A stretch of 64,000 nt of DNA from UBA7672 sp040398425 (lineage in GTDB: Bacteria > Pseudomonadota > Alphaproteobacteria > Caulobacterales > Hyphomonadaceae): positions 1-64,000 of the forward strand of contig JBBATZ010000012.1 of NCBI GenBank assembly GCA_040398425.1, in the 5' to 3' direction. The notes below the pieces were generated by a model that saw only the letters and a list, made by a program, of their open reading frames with translations, had not been told where the DNA came from and ran no database searches. This document shows, in pieces, positions 45,549 to 54,305 of the stretch; position 1 is the first letter of the stretch, and every line of letters begins with the position of its first letter. A program made the position numbers and the translations under genes.

Positions 45549-45862
45549 ACTTCGATCCACATGCGCAGGAGATTTTGGTAGGCGCCGGTCAGCGAGACGA
45601 CTTGCGCGCGCCCCTGGCCGAGTTCGCCTGCCAGCACCTGGATCGCCATGTCCATGTCGAATAGCAGCGTCCGTTTGGCGTCTTCGCGCACCATCGACTG
45701 AATCCAGAAGAAACTTGTGACCCGCGCGCCACGCGTGATTGGCTCGGCACGGTGCAGGCTTGAGGCAGGATAGAGCACAAGGTCGCCTGCCCCGAGTTTC
45801 CCGGCATGAACGCGGTTTGTCTCACGGCTGACTTCCATGCCGAAATCGAAAGCGTGCGCCAT
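45545..45862 (-). pseudogene. C-terminal fragment of PKHD-type 2-oxoglutarate/Fe(II) hydroxylase (PiuC/YbiX-like)
   Basis: About 85 residues match the C-terminal half of PKHD-type hydroxylases: GAGDLVLYPASSLHRAEPIT, RGARVTSFFWIQSMVREDAK and SLTGAYQNLLRMWIEV. The distal iron His and the 2-oxoglutarate-binding Arg are present, but the upstream part with the HxD iron motif and N-terminal half is gone. The reading upstream of 45862 (LTTIANITDLRGEQNLFG) is unrelated and soon meets a stop. The gene is therefore a 5'-truncated remnant and unlikely to be active. It lies between the EPS locus and the giant repeat gene, marking a recombination junction. Confidence 0.7.
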
Positions 45863-46002
45863 CCCAAACAGGTTCTGCTCGCCGCGCAGGTCGGTGATGT
45901 TGGCGATGGTCGTGAGATTTACGCCACGGTTCTTGCTGGATCGGAAGATCCTAGCCGTTGGCGACGTTCGCTATAGAGGTCGGAAACTTTTCGATTTTTT
46001 TG

Positions 46003-49000
46003 TCAGCTGACCGCGCGGATCAGCGCGTCCTGCTGTTCGGGGGACATGCTGGCGATCTGGGTCGACGTAAATCCAGAGATCTGCAGCGGCGTCAGCGCGT
46101 CGATCTGATCGACCGTCAGCGGCGCGATCGAGGTCGTCGAAAAGCCGTTGAACTGCGTCGAGGTCATGCCCGCAAGTTGCGCAGGCGACAGGGCGCCAAT
46201 CCGGGTGTCCGCGAAATTGTTGATCTGCGAGGCGGTCAACGCGCCCATCTGCGGCCCGGTGATCGCCGCAAACTGCGTCACGGTGAAGGCGTTAAGTTCA
46301 CTCGATGTCAGGTTGCCGATCTGCTCGGGGTTGAGGCCGCTGATCTGCGTCTGCGTAAATGCGCCGATCTGCGCCGTGCTCAGGGCGCGCAGCTGCACCC
46401 GCACGAGGCCGACCAGTTGCGTCGATGTCATGCCCGCGATCTCGGTCGCGGAGAACTGCGCCATGCCGGTGGCGCTGAACATCCCGACCTGCGAAGCGCT
46501 GAGTCCGGCGATCTGCGTGATAGTGAGAGCCTCAACTGCTGTGGTCGAAAGTCCGCCGATCGCGGTTGGGCTCAATGCACCGACCTGTGTCGCCGAGAAA
46601 GCAGCAATCGCCTCGAGCGGCAAGGCGCTGACCTGCTGCGCGTTGAACCCGGATACCAGCGTTGCGGAGAACGCGGCGAGTTTCGTCGTCGTGAAGCTCG
46701 CAAGCTGGTCGGTCGTCAGCCCCGACGCCCAGGTCGACGTCAGCGACGCGCCCGACAATTGTGTCGTCGTCAACTGCGCAAGATTTGCGAGCGAAAGGGC
46801 CGCCACCGACGTCGCCGACAGGGCTCCGATACGCGTTGGGGTCAGGGCGTTGAACTGGCTGCTGGTCATCGCGCCGGCCTGCTCCACCGTGAGACCCAGC
46901 ACTGCAGTGGATGACAGCGCCGCCACAGCTGTGGTCTGCAATGCGCCGAATGCGGTGGTCGAAATTGCCTGCAACTGCGTCGCCACGAGACCCGATATCT
47001 GAGTCGTGCTGAAACCATTCAGCGTCGTGGCCGGGAAGCTGGCCATCTGCGTCGTGCTAAATGCGCCAATCTGGGTTGCCGTCAGGCTGGCAAATTGCGT
47101 TGCGGTTAACTTTTCGACTTCCGCAGAGGTGAGATTCTGTACGGTCGTTGTGGACAGCGCCGCGATCTGCAGAGTCATCATGGCCTGAAGCTTGGTGGTG
47201 GACAGGGCCGCTATATCCTCCGCCTCGAGTCCGGCAGCTGCGGTCGAGGTGAGATTTCGCAGCTGGGTGGTCGATAACGCCGCGATGTCTGTCGCCGTCA
47301 GCGCGAGCACCTGGGAGGATGTAAGCCCGCCTGCTTGCGTGCTGTTCAGCGCGGCGAGCTTGTCGCCCGACATGGCGCTGAGGACTGAGGTGGAGATCGC
47401 GCCGATCTGCGTCGCTGAGAAGGCGCCGACCTGCGTGGTCTCGAGAACGCCGAGCTGATCGACGTTGAGCCCCGAGACGCCGCTCGTAGACAGCGCTGCG
47501 AGGCTTGTCGTCGTCAACGTCGCAATGCGGTCAATGTCGAGCGCGCCAACCTGTGTCGCGGTGAGGCCGGACAATGCGCCGACCGACAGCGACACGAATT
47601 GCGTGGTCGAAAACGCCAGGACTTCCGACAGCGTAAGCCCGGAAACCTGCGTAGCCGTCAGGCCCTTGATCTGCGTTGTCGTGAAAGCGCCGATAACGGT
47701 GGAACCGAAAGCGGCGAGCGCGGTCGAGCTAAGCCTGGACAGCTGCGCCGCTGTGAAGCCCGAAACCTGTGTTCCTGTGAACGCGGCAGATTGATCGGCA
47801 GACAATGCGCCGAACTGTGCCAAACTCAGCCCAGCGATCTGCGTGGCGGACAGCGCAGCTATCTGTGTAGTCATCAGCGCGCCGACTGCCGACGTGCTCA
47901 GGGCCGCTACCTGCATGGATGTCATCGCGGCCAGCTGCTCGGCGGTGAGCGTTGCAACCTGGGTAGACGTAAAGCCAGACGCCTGCGTCGACGAGAAGCC
48001 TGCCAGCTGCGTCGTAGTCAGCGCCGGGATCTGCGTCGCGGCCAGACCCGCAACCTGACTGGATGTCAGACCGCCGAGTTGCGTGGTCGAAAGCGCAGCG
48101 ATGTCATCAATCTCGAGCCCGGCAATCGCCGTCGGTGTGAAACCGCCGATCTGGGCTGCAGACATGCCGCCAACCTGTTCGGGCGACAAAGTGGTCGCCT
48201 GCGTAACAGAGAGCGCCGCAACCTGTGTCGCTGACAGCGCTCCCACCTGTGCGATTGTCAGCGCGCCGATCTGGTCGGTCGACAGAATCGATACGGCGGC
48301 GGCGGACAGGCCCTGTATCTGCGTCGGGCTGATATCCGCCATCTGGAACATCGTGAAAGCACTGACCGGCGTTGTCGTAAGACCGCCGATGGCGGTCGAA
48401 CTGAGCGCGCCAAACTGCTCGAGACCGAGGGATGCGATCTGGGTTGTCGAAAGACCAGCCGCTTGCGCCGCTGACAGGCTGGCCACCTGTGTGGTCGCGA
48501 GCGCGCCCAGCTGGTCTAGCGAGAACCGGCCAATCGCGGTCGCCGTGAAGCCGCGCACCTGCGTTGTGGTCAGGGCGGAAAGCTGCGTTGTGCCGATGGC
48601 GCCGAGCTGGCTTTCGCTGAACGCGCGCAGCTGGATGCTGGAGATGCCGCCCCATTGCGTGGGCGTCAGCGCCGCCAGCGTGGCCGGCTCGAATCCGCCA
48701 ATCGCCGACACGGAGAGTTGCGCCAGCTGGCCCGGCGTCAGAACGCCGATCTGAGCGGATGAAAGCAACGTGATGTCTTCGGCGGCAATGCCGCGCATCT
48801 GCATGACCGACAGCGACGACAGTTGCGTCGTTGTAAATGCCGCGATCTGGTCGGACGCAAGGCTGGCGATGCCCGTCGAGCTGATGCCTTTCAGCTGCGT
48901 GACCGAGAGCGCTGGAATCTGGTCCAGCGTCAGCACGCCGAGCTGCGTCATCGTCAGCGCTGCGACCTGCGTGGAGCTCAGGGCTGCGAGTTGTTCGGCG

Positions 49001-51351
49001 CCCAGACTTGGTACCTGCGTCGTTGCAATGCCCGCCACTTGCGTGTTCGACAGCGCGGCCACCTGCGAGGCACCAAGTCCGGCGAGCTGCGCGGCCTCGA
49101 ACACGCCAATATCTGTGGCTGTGAAGCCCAGCAGTTGCGTCGTCGTCAGACCGCCCAGCTGGGTGCTGGTCAGCGCCCCAAGCTGTGTCACCGTGAAGGC
49201 GTCGAGCTGCGTCGTGGTCAAGCCAGCAAGCTGGCTGGCGCTGAAGCCGGTTACATCCTGCACTTCAAAGCCGGATATGGCGGCCGCTGTGAGGCGAGAC
49301 AGCTGGGTCGAGGACAGGCTTGCCACCTGCACATCGGTGAGCGACGCGATCTGTGTCGGCGTCAGGCCGCGCAGCTGGGTTGAGGTCATCGCCGATAGCT
49401 GCGACGCCGAGACGGCGCCAAGCTGGTCCGAGGTCAGACCGGCAAGGCTTGCCGCCGAAAGGCTGCTGATCTGCGTTGCCGCCAGCGCCGCCAACTGCGT
49501 CGGTGTCAGGGCAGTGACTTGCGTCGCGTTGAAGGCGCCCATCGCGGTGATGGACAGGCTGCCCAACTGGGCGTCCGACAGGCCAACAATCTGCGTGCCT
49601 GCAAGTCCCCTGATCTGCGTCTGTGCGAGCGCCGCGACCTGCGTTTGCGACAGCGCGCCAACCTGCGTTTCTGCCAGGGCCGCCACCGCTGCTGCGGTCA
49701 AAGCTGCGACCTGCGTCACAGACAGGCTTGCAACCTGCGACGTCGAAAGCGCCGCAACCTGCGTCCGGTTGAAGCCGGCAATGCCCGCAGCGCTGAGAGC
49801 GGCGAACTGATCAGTCGACAGGCCCGACAACTGGTCGGCCGTCAGAGCCGCCACCTGTGCTGATGCCAGAGCCGCAACCTGGTTCGCAGCGAAGTGCGAC
49901 AGCTGCGTTGCACTGAGCGCAGCGATCTGAACCTTTGTAAGCGCCTTCACTTGCGTGTCGCCAAGAGCGTCGACCTGGCTCGCAGAAAATGCGTTGAGCT
50001 GGTCACTCCTCAACCCGCTGATCACCTGCGGCAGCAGGACCGAGACCTGCGCCGGGCTGAACGCTGAAATCTGACCGGTCGAGAGCGCCGACACCTGCTT
50101 GGCCGACAGCGCGGCAATGTTGATGTTGGACAGCGCGCCGAGCTGCGACGTCGAGAAGCCGCCGATCTGCGTGGGCGCGAGCGCCTTCAACTGTGTTGCC
50201 GTCAGGCTGGCGGTCTGCGTCGCAGAAAGCGAACCTATCTGTTCGCTCGTGACCAGACGCAACTGCGCAACGCCAAGCAAAGCGATCTGCGCCGAGGACA
50301 GCGCGCCGAGCTGGTCTCCCGTCAGCGACGAGACCTGGAGCGGCGTGAGGCCCGCGATCTGGGCGTTGGAAAAGCCACGAACCTGCGTCGTCGTCAGGGA
50401 GGTGAACTGCGTCGTGGACAGCACGCCGATCTGTGCTGGCGCCAGCGACTTGATCTGTGTCGCACTCAGGCGGGGCAGCTGATCGACAGAGAGCGACGCG
50501 AGCTGGCTGGCGCCAAGCGCGCCAAGTTGTGTCGCACCGAAGGCGGCGAGCGTCGTTTCATCCAGCGACTGGATCTGCGTCGTGGTCAGGGCGCGGACCT
50601 GCGACGCCTGCAGTGTTGCGATCTTCTGCGAGGACAGCGCCTCCCACTGCGTCGAACTGAACGCGGCAATCGTTGGGCCGGAGAGCCCGCGCAGCTGCGC
50701 GATCGACAACGCACCGATCTGCGTCGCCGAGAACGCCTGCACTTGCTGCAAGTTCAGCGAGCCAAGGGCGGAGGCAGGAACGCCGGCGATCTGCGTCGCC
50801 GTGAGCCCAGCGACTTGCGTCGTGCTGAACGCCCGGACCTGCGAGGCAGTCAGCGCGCCCATCTGCGTGCCCGTGAGCGCGCCGAGCTGCGTTGCACTCA
50901 ACGCGCCCATGTCCTGCGGGGAGAAGCCGCGCAGCTGGGTGACCGCGAGCGCGGACATCTGAGTCGCGGACAGAGCCGCCAGCTGGGTCGACCCGAGCGC
51001 GGTGATATCCGCCGCTGTGATGCCCCGCAGCTGCGCGGCCGTCAGAACCGCGATGTCTTCGGGATCAAGCGCGGCAAACTGCGAGGCGCTGAAGGCCAGC
51101 AACTGGGCCGAGCTGAATGCGATCTGCGACGGCGCAAGCGCGGCGATCTGCGCCCGGCTAAGCGACGTCACCTGCTTGGTCGACAGCTGCGAGAGCTGGG
51201 TCGAGGAGAAGTCCGAAATGCCGGTTGTCGTGAAAGCCGCGACCTGCGTGTTCGCTAGCGCCGCGATGTCCGCGCGCGTCAGCGACTGGATCGTCTCGCG
51301 CGACAGGTTCGCGATCTGCGCGACGCTGTATGAGGCGATGAACGACACCAT
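46003..51351 (-). CDS. Giant octapeptide-repeat protein of unknown function
   Basis: A 1782-residue protein made almost wholly of tandem octapeptides of the form [S/T/A]-x-[T/S/A]-Q-[I/V/L]-[A/G/S]-[A/G/S]-[L/F]. I count 221 units from residue 9 to 1777, with just two length irregularities: unit 9 has seven residues and unit 192 ten. Position 8 is hydrophobic in all regular units but one, and position 4 is Gln in roughly 70 percent. There is a short N-cap (MVSFIASY) and C-cap (IRAVS), no Cys, few charges, and no visible signal peptide or anchor. The S/T-x-x-Q pattern resembles a helix capping box, but a beta-solenoid is equally possible. The ATG at 51351 is the first good start; a TTG at 51429 is in frame. 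Similar low-complexity repeat proteins occur in proteobacteria; no function is assigned here. Confidence 0.8.
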   Translation of the reverse strand: MVSFIASYSVAQIANLSRETIQSLTRADIAALANTQVAAFTTTGISDFSSTQLSQLSTKQVTSLSRAQIAALAPSQIAFSSAQLLAFSASQFAALDPEDIAVLTAAQLRGITAADITALGSTQLAALSATQMSALAVTQLRGFSPQDMGALSATQLGALTGTQMGALTASQVRAFSTTQVAGLTATQIAGVPASALGSLNLQQVQAFSATQIGALSIAQLRGLSGPTIAAFSSTQWEALSSQKIATLQASQVRALTTTQIQSLDETTLAAFGATQLGALGASQLASLSVDQLPRLSATQIKSLAPAQIGVLSTTQFTSLTTTQVRGFSNAQIAGLTPLQVSSLTGDQLGALSSAQIALLGVAQLRLVTSEQIGSLSATQTASLTATQLKALAPTQIGGFSTSQLGALSNINIAALSAKQVSALSTGQISAFSPAQVSVLLPQVISGLRSDQLNAFSASQVDALGDTQVKALTKVQIAALSATQLSHFAANQVAALASAQVAALTADQLSGLSTDQFAALSAAGIAGFNRTQVAALSTSQVASLSVTQVAALTAAAVAALAETQVGALSQTQVAALAQTQIRGLAGTQIVGLSDAQLGSLSITAMGAFNATQVTALTPTQLAALAATQISSLSAASLAGLTSDQLGAVSASQLSAMTSTQLRGLTPTQIASLTDVQVASLSSTQLSRLTAAAISGFEVQDVTGFSASQLAGLTTTQLDAFTVTQLGALTSTQLGGLTTTQLLGFTATDIGVFEAAQLAGLGASQVAALSNTQVAGIATTQVPSLGAEQLAALSSTQVAALTMTQLGVLTLDQIPALSVTQLKGISSTGIASLASDQIAAFTTTQLSSLSVMQMRGIAAEDITLLSSAQIGVLTPGQLAQLSVSAIGGFEPATLAALTPTQWGGISSIQLRAFSESQLGAIGTTQLSALTTTQVRGFTATAIGRFSLDQLGALATTQVASLSAAQAAGLSTTQIASLGLEQFGALSSTAIGGLTTTPVSAFTMFQMADISPTQIQGLSAAAVSILSTDQIGALTIAQVGALSATQVAALSVTQATTLSPEQVGGMSAAQIGGFTPTAIAGLEIDDIAALSTTQLGGLTSSQVAGLAATQIPALTTTQLAGFSSTQASGFTSTQVATLTAEQLAAMTSMQVAALSTSAVGALMTTQIAALSATQIAGLSLAQFGALSADQSAAFTGTQVSGFTAAQLSRLSSTALAAFGSTVIGAFTTTQIKGLTATQVSGLTLSEVLAFSTTQFVSLSVGALSGLTATQVGALDIDRIATLTTTSLAALSTSGVSGLNVDQLGVLETTQVGAFSATQIGAISTSVLSAMSGDKLAALNSTQAGGLTSSQVLALTATDIAALSTTQLRNLTSTAAAGLEAEDIAALSTTKLQAMMTLQIAALSTTTVQNLTSAEVEKLTATQFASLTATQIGAFSTTQMASFPATTLNGFSTTQISGLVATQLQAISTTAFGALQTTAVAALSSTAVLGLTVEQAGAMTSSQFNALTPTRIGALSATSVAALSLANLAQLTTTQLSGASLTSTWASGLTTDQLASFTTTKLAAFSATLVSGFNAQQVSALPLEAIAAFSATQVGALSPTAIGGLSTTAVEALTITQIAGLSASQVGMFSATGMAQFSATEIAGMTSTQLVGLVRVQLRALSTAQIGAFTQTQISGLNPEQIGNLTSSELNAFTVTQFAAITGPQMGALTASQINNFADTRIGALSPAQLAGMTSTQFNGFSTTSIAPLTVDQIDALTPLQISGFTSTQIASMSPEQQDALIRAVS
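46021..51327 (-). repeat. Tract of 221 degenerate 24-bp coding repeats
   Basis: The tract encodes the 221 octads. Units are diverged at DNA level, so this is an old array rather than a recent slippage expansion. Within the centre, octads 87-106 and 111-130 align at an offset of exactly 24 units (576 bp). The antisense frames are also long and open because of the biased composition; they are not genes. Confidence 0.85.
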
Positions 51352-51596
51352 CCGCCGTCTGTTCTCCCTGCCGGCGGACCGATGTGTCGCCACTCTGGTT
51401 GCACGCCTGCGCGCGCCCACGCGAGACAACGCAACATCCGGGCCAGGAAATTAACCATCCAAAACCTTGTTTTCATGATTATTTGTGCCCGGCCCTCCCC
51501 GCCTCGACCCGGCAGATCTTGCCGCAGGGCAAGCATTGTCGTGGAACCGCTGGTGGCTTTGATGCAGGTTGCCGGCGTCGCGCGGGAGACTCCGGT

Positions 51597-52754
51597 TTGA
51601 AGATTGCCTCAATTTCAGACTATCGCGAGGCCGCCCGCCTCCGCCTCCCCCGCTTTCTTTTCGAGTACATCAACGGCGGCTCGTATGACGAAGTCACGCT
51701 ACGCCGGAACTGCACGGACCTGCAGGCGATTACCCTCCGCCAGCGCGTGATGCGCGATGTCTCCGCGCTCGATCTCAGCACCGAACTCTTCGGCGTGCGT
51801 CAGCCCCTGCCCCTTATGCTGGCGCCCATTGGCCTCGCCGGCATGATGGCGCGACGTGGAGAGGTTCAGGCGGCGAAAGCAGCCAGGCAGGCCGGTATCC
51901 CCTTCACCCTGTCGACCGTCTCGGCCTGCAGCCTGTCGGAAGTCACACGCGGGGTAGGCGCGCCCGTCTGGTTCCAGCTCTACATGATCCGCGACCGCGC
52001 CTTCATGTCGGATCTGCTGGCACAGGCGCGCGCTGCTGCATGCCCCGTTCTCGTGTTCACCGTGGACATGCCGGTACCCGGTTCGCGCTATCGCGACGTG
52101 CGGTCCGGCCTTGCAGGCGCAAGTGGCATGCTGGGCGACCTGCGCCGTGTCGGACAGGCCATGCAGCGGCCGGGCTGGACATGGGATGTCGGCATAAATG
52201 GCCGTCCCCTCCACCTCGGCAACATCGCGCCAGTGCTGAAGGGAAAGACCGGGCTGGAGGATTTCTTCGCCTGGATGCGCAACAACTTCGACCCCGCGAT
52301 CAAGTGGTCCGACCTCGCCTGGGTCCGCAGCCAATGGCCCGGCCCGATCATCATCAAGGGCATTCTCGACCCGGAAGACGCCCGCGAGGCCGTCCGCCAT
52401 GGCGCGGATGGGCTGATCGTCTCCAACCATGGCGGTCGCCAGCTCGACGGCGCCCTGTCCACCGCCCGGGCCCTGCCCGCGATCGCGAATGCCGTCGGAT
52501 CGGATACGGTGGTGCTCGCCGATGGCGGGGTCCGGTCCGGGCTGGATGTGGTACGGCTGATGGCGCTGGGCGCAAAGGGCGTGCTGTTGGGCCGGGCCTG
52601 GGTCTACGCCCTGGCGGCGCGGGGCGAAGCTGGCGTTTCCCACGCCATCGACCTGATTGCCGCCGAAATGAGGGTGGCGATGGCGCTCACCGGCGCCCGC
52701 AACATTTCTCATATCAACCGGGACATCCTGACCGACCTTCCAGCCGGTCAGTGA
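51597..52754 (+). CDS. lldD: FMN-dependent L-lactate dehydrogenase (LldD-type alpha-hydroxy acid dehydrogenase)
   Basis: A 385-residue TIM-barrel flavoenzyme. It opens KIASISDYREAARLRLPRFL and shows the FMN/substrate signature: LAPIGLAGMMARRGE, IIIKGIL (active-site Lys) and VSNHGGRQLDGA (catalytic His/Arg). It oxidises L-lactate to pyruvate at the membrane and passes electrons to quinone. The start is TTG at 51597, with GGGAG 8 bp upstream; this gives the normal family length, whereas the longer open frame from 51384 overlaps the divergent repeat gene region. Glycolate or other 2-hydroxyacids remain possible substrates. Confidence 0.88.
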   Translation: MKIASISDYREAARLRLPRFLFEYINGGSYDEVTLRRNCTDLQAITLRQRVMRDVSALDLSTELFGVRQPLPLMLAPIGLAGMMARRGEVQAAKAARQAGIPFTLSTVSACSLSEVTRGVGAPVWFQLYMIRDRAFMSDLLAQARAAACPVLVFTVDMPVPGSRYRDVRSGLAGASGMLGDLRRVGQAMQRPGWTWDVGINGRPLHLGNIAPVLKGKTGLEDFFAWMRNNFDPAIKWSDLAWVRSQWPGPIIIKGILDPEDAREAVRHGADGLIVSNHGGRQLDGALSTARALPAIANAVGSDTVVLADGGVRSGLDVVRLMALGAKGVLLGRAWVYALAARGEAGVSHAIDLIAAEMRVAMALTGARNISHINRDILTDLPAGQ

Positions 52755-52806
52755 CGAGGTTAATTTCGGGCGGCGCAGAATCCTGCCGGTTTCCCCTCAT
52801 CGGCGT

Positions 52807-52836
52807 TTGACAGGGTGGGGGCCTCACGTCTATATG
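52807..52836 (+). promoter_or_regulatory. Sigma-70-type promoter of rplU
   Basis: TTGACA (52807-52812) and TATATG (52831-52836) are separated by 18 bp, giving a 5' leader of about 70 nt before rplU. This is a strong vegetative-type promoter, expected for ribosomal protein genes. No leader structure was resolved by eye. Confidence 0.65.
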
Positions 52837-52914
52837 CCCGCTTCCTGCCCGCAGCCCCCTGTGGGTGGTAAGCTATTTGGTCGCAAGACCCCCTGAAAAC
52901 AAACGAGAATTCCG

Positions 52915-53229
52915 ATGTTCGCAGTCATCAAGACGGGCGGGAAACAATACCGGGTCACTGGCGGCCAGGAAATCACCGTCGAGAAGCTCGTCGGCGATGC
53001 TGGCGCGAAGCTGGAATTCGCTGAAGTGCTGATGATCGGCAATGGCGACGATATCAGCATCGGCGCCCCGATGATTTCCGGCGCGAAGGTTCTTGCTGAA
53101 GTTGTCGAGCATAACCGCTCCGCGAAAGTCATTTCGTACAAGAAGAAGCCCCGCAACACGTACCGCCGGAAGCTTGGCCACCGCCAGCATCAGACGGTTG
53201 TGAAGATCACAGAGATCGTCGCGGGCTGA
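52915..53229 (+). CDS. rplU: 50S ribosomal protein L21
   Basis: A 104-residue L21 beginning MFAVIKTGGKQYRVTGGQEI and containing YKKKPRNTYRRKLGHRQHQT, the rRNA-binding basic segment. It binds 23S rRNA in the large subunit. It is the first gene of the rplU-rpmA pair with obgE a little further on, the usual bacterial order. Confidence 0.97.
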   Translation: MFAVIKTGGKQYRVTGGQEITVEKLVGDAGAKLEFAEVLMIGNGDDISIGAPMISGAKVLAEVVEHNRSAKVISYKKKPRNTYRRKLGHRQHQTVVKITEIVAG

Positions 53230-53306
53230 GTTTTGGCTTTCGGGCCGTAGGATGAATGTGCGGCGCTGAAACAAGCGTTCAGGCCGCGGACGAGAAGGAC
53301 GCCTTC

Positions 53307-53573
53307 ATGGCCCACAAAAAAGCAGGCGGCTCTACGCGTAACGGCCGCGATTCAAACTCCAAGCGCCTCGGCGTGAAACGTTTCGGCGGCGAACAAGTGC
53401 TTGCCGGCAACATCATCGTCCGCCAGCGCGGCACGCAGTTCCACCCGGGCAAGAATGTCGGCCTCGGCCGCGATCACACGATCTACGCCACGGAGCACGG
53501 GACGGTGCAGTTCCGCGAAGGCGCAAAAGGCCGGATGTTTATCTCGATCATCCCGTCCGAGCAGTCGGAATAA
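53307..53573 (+). CDS. rpmA: 50S ribosomal protein L27
   Basis: An 88-residue L27 starting MAHKKAGGSTRNGRDSNSKR, with the conserved glycine-rich N-terminus that reaches the peptidyl-transferase centre and the FHPGKNVGLGRDHTIYA core. The start at 53307 is fixed by the invariant N-terminus. It follows rplU by 77 bp and precedes a strong terminator. Confidence 0.97.
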   Translation: MAHKKAGGSTRNGRDSNSKRLGVKRFGGEQVLAGNIIVRQRGTQFHPGKNVGLGRDHTIYATEHGTVQFREGAKGRMFISIIPSEQSE

Positions 53574-53638
53574 GCGATCCCGTTTGCAGCAGGATCGCCC
53601 CCCGAAAAGGGCCGCGGTCTGAACCTGAAACATGATCA

Positions 53639-53670
53639 GGGGAGGCGGACCGCCTCCCCTTCTTCATTTC
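53639..53670 (+). terminator. Rho-independent terminator after rpmA
   Basis: GGGGAGGC pairs with GCCTCCCC around a five-base GGACC loop, followed by TTCTTCATTTC. The GC-rich 8-bp stem and pyrimidine-rich tail close the rplU-rpmA transcript. Confidence 0.7.
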
Positions 53671-53716
53671 TCCTCCCCTGACCGGCGACAGAAGGAATGG
53701 TCGCCAGGGGACGGAT

Positions 53717-54295
53717 ATGCAGACCACGATACGAACGAAAAGATTGATCCTGCGTCCCTTCGTCGAAGCGGACGCGCGCCGGATTGCCTATCTCGCCGGC
53801 GAATATGATGTCGCGAAAATGTGCGGGCGCGTGCCACACCCTTACACCATGGCCGACGCCTACGACTTCCTCGGCTTCACGTCGCAGGGCTGGGAGTCCG
53901 CGCGTGAGTATGCCTTTGCTGTCACCGCGCCGATCGATGGCCTTGTCGGCTCGTGCGGGGTCTGGCGCGTCGAAGGCGGGCCGGCAGGCGCGTTTGAACT
54001 CGGCTATTGGCTTGGCCGCCCGTACTGGGGCCTGGGCTATGCTTCGGAAGCGTCACAGGGCGTGATGGATTGGGCCCGCGATAACGCTGGCGCCCATACG
54101 TTTGCCGCCGGTCACTATCTCGACAACCCGGCCTCCGAAAACGTCCTGCGCAAGCTGGGGTTTATCGCGACCGGCAAGAAGGACCTGTACGGCCTTGCTC
54201 GGCAGGCCATGTCTCCCGCCGAGCGTTATGTGTGGCCCGAAGGGGCGACGCCAGCTAGTCTCACCCACAACCACGGCGCTCACCCGTCGCACTAG
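53717..54295 (+). CDS. GNAT N-acetyltransferase (RimJ/RimL-like)
   Basis: A 192-residue acetyltransferase. TKRLILRPFVEADARRIAYL is the typical opening of RimJ/RimL-type GNAT proteins; ELGYWLGRPYWGLGYASEAS contains the acetyl-CoA loop and NPASENVLRKLGFIATGKKD the C-terminal end. Targets may be ribosomal proteins or small molecules. Location between rpmA and obgE is a conserved feature of Caulobacterales. Confidence 0.9.
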   Translation: MQTTIRTKRLILRPFVEADARRIAYLAGEYDVAKMCGRVPHPYTMADAYDFLGFTSQGWESAREYAFAVTAPIDGLVGSCGVWRVEGGPAGAFELGYWLGRPYWGLGYASEASQGVMDWARDNAGAHTFAAGHYLDNPASENVLRKLGFIATGKKDLYGLARQAMSPAERYVWPEGATPASLTHNHGAHPSH

Positions 54296-54305
54296 GCCAC
54301 CCACG

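Noticed and set aside
46148..51258. Several long plus-strand open frames across the giant repeat gene (for example 48770-49810, 48083-48754, 46148-47002)
   Set aside because: They are antisense readings of the octad array. The biased codon composition removes stops on the other strand, and the products are Cys/Val/Ala-rich repeats without natural character.
46021..51327. 24-bp periodicity that could be taken for a CRISPR or minisatellite array
   Set aside because: Units are diverged, contiguous and in frame; there are no unique spacers and no cas genes. It is a coding repeat.
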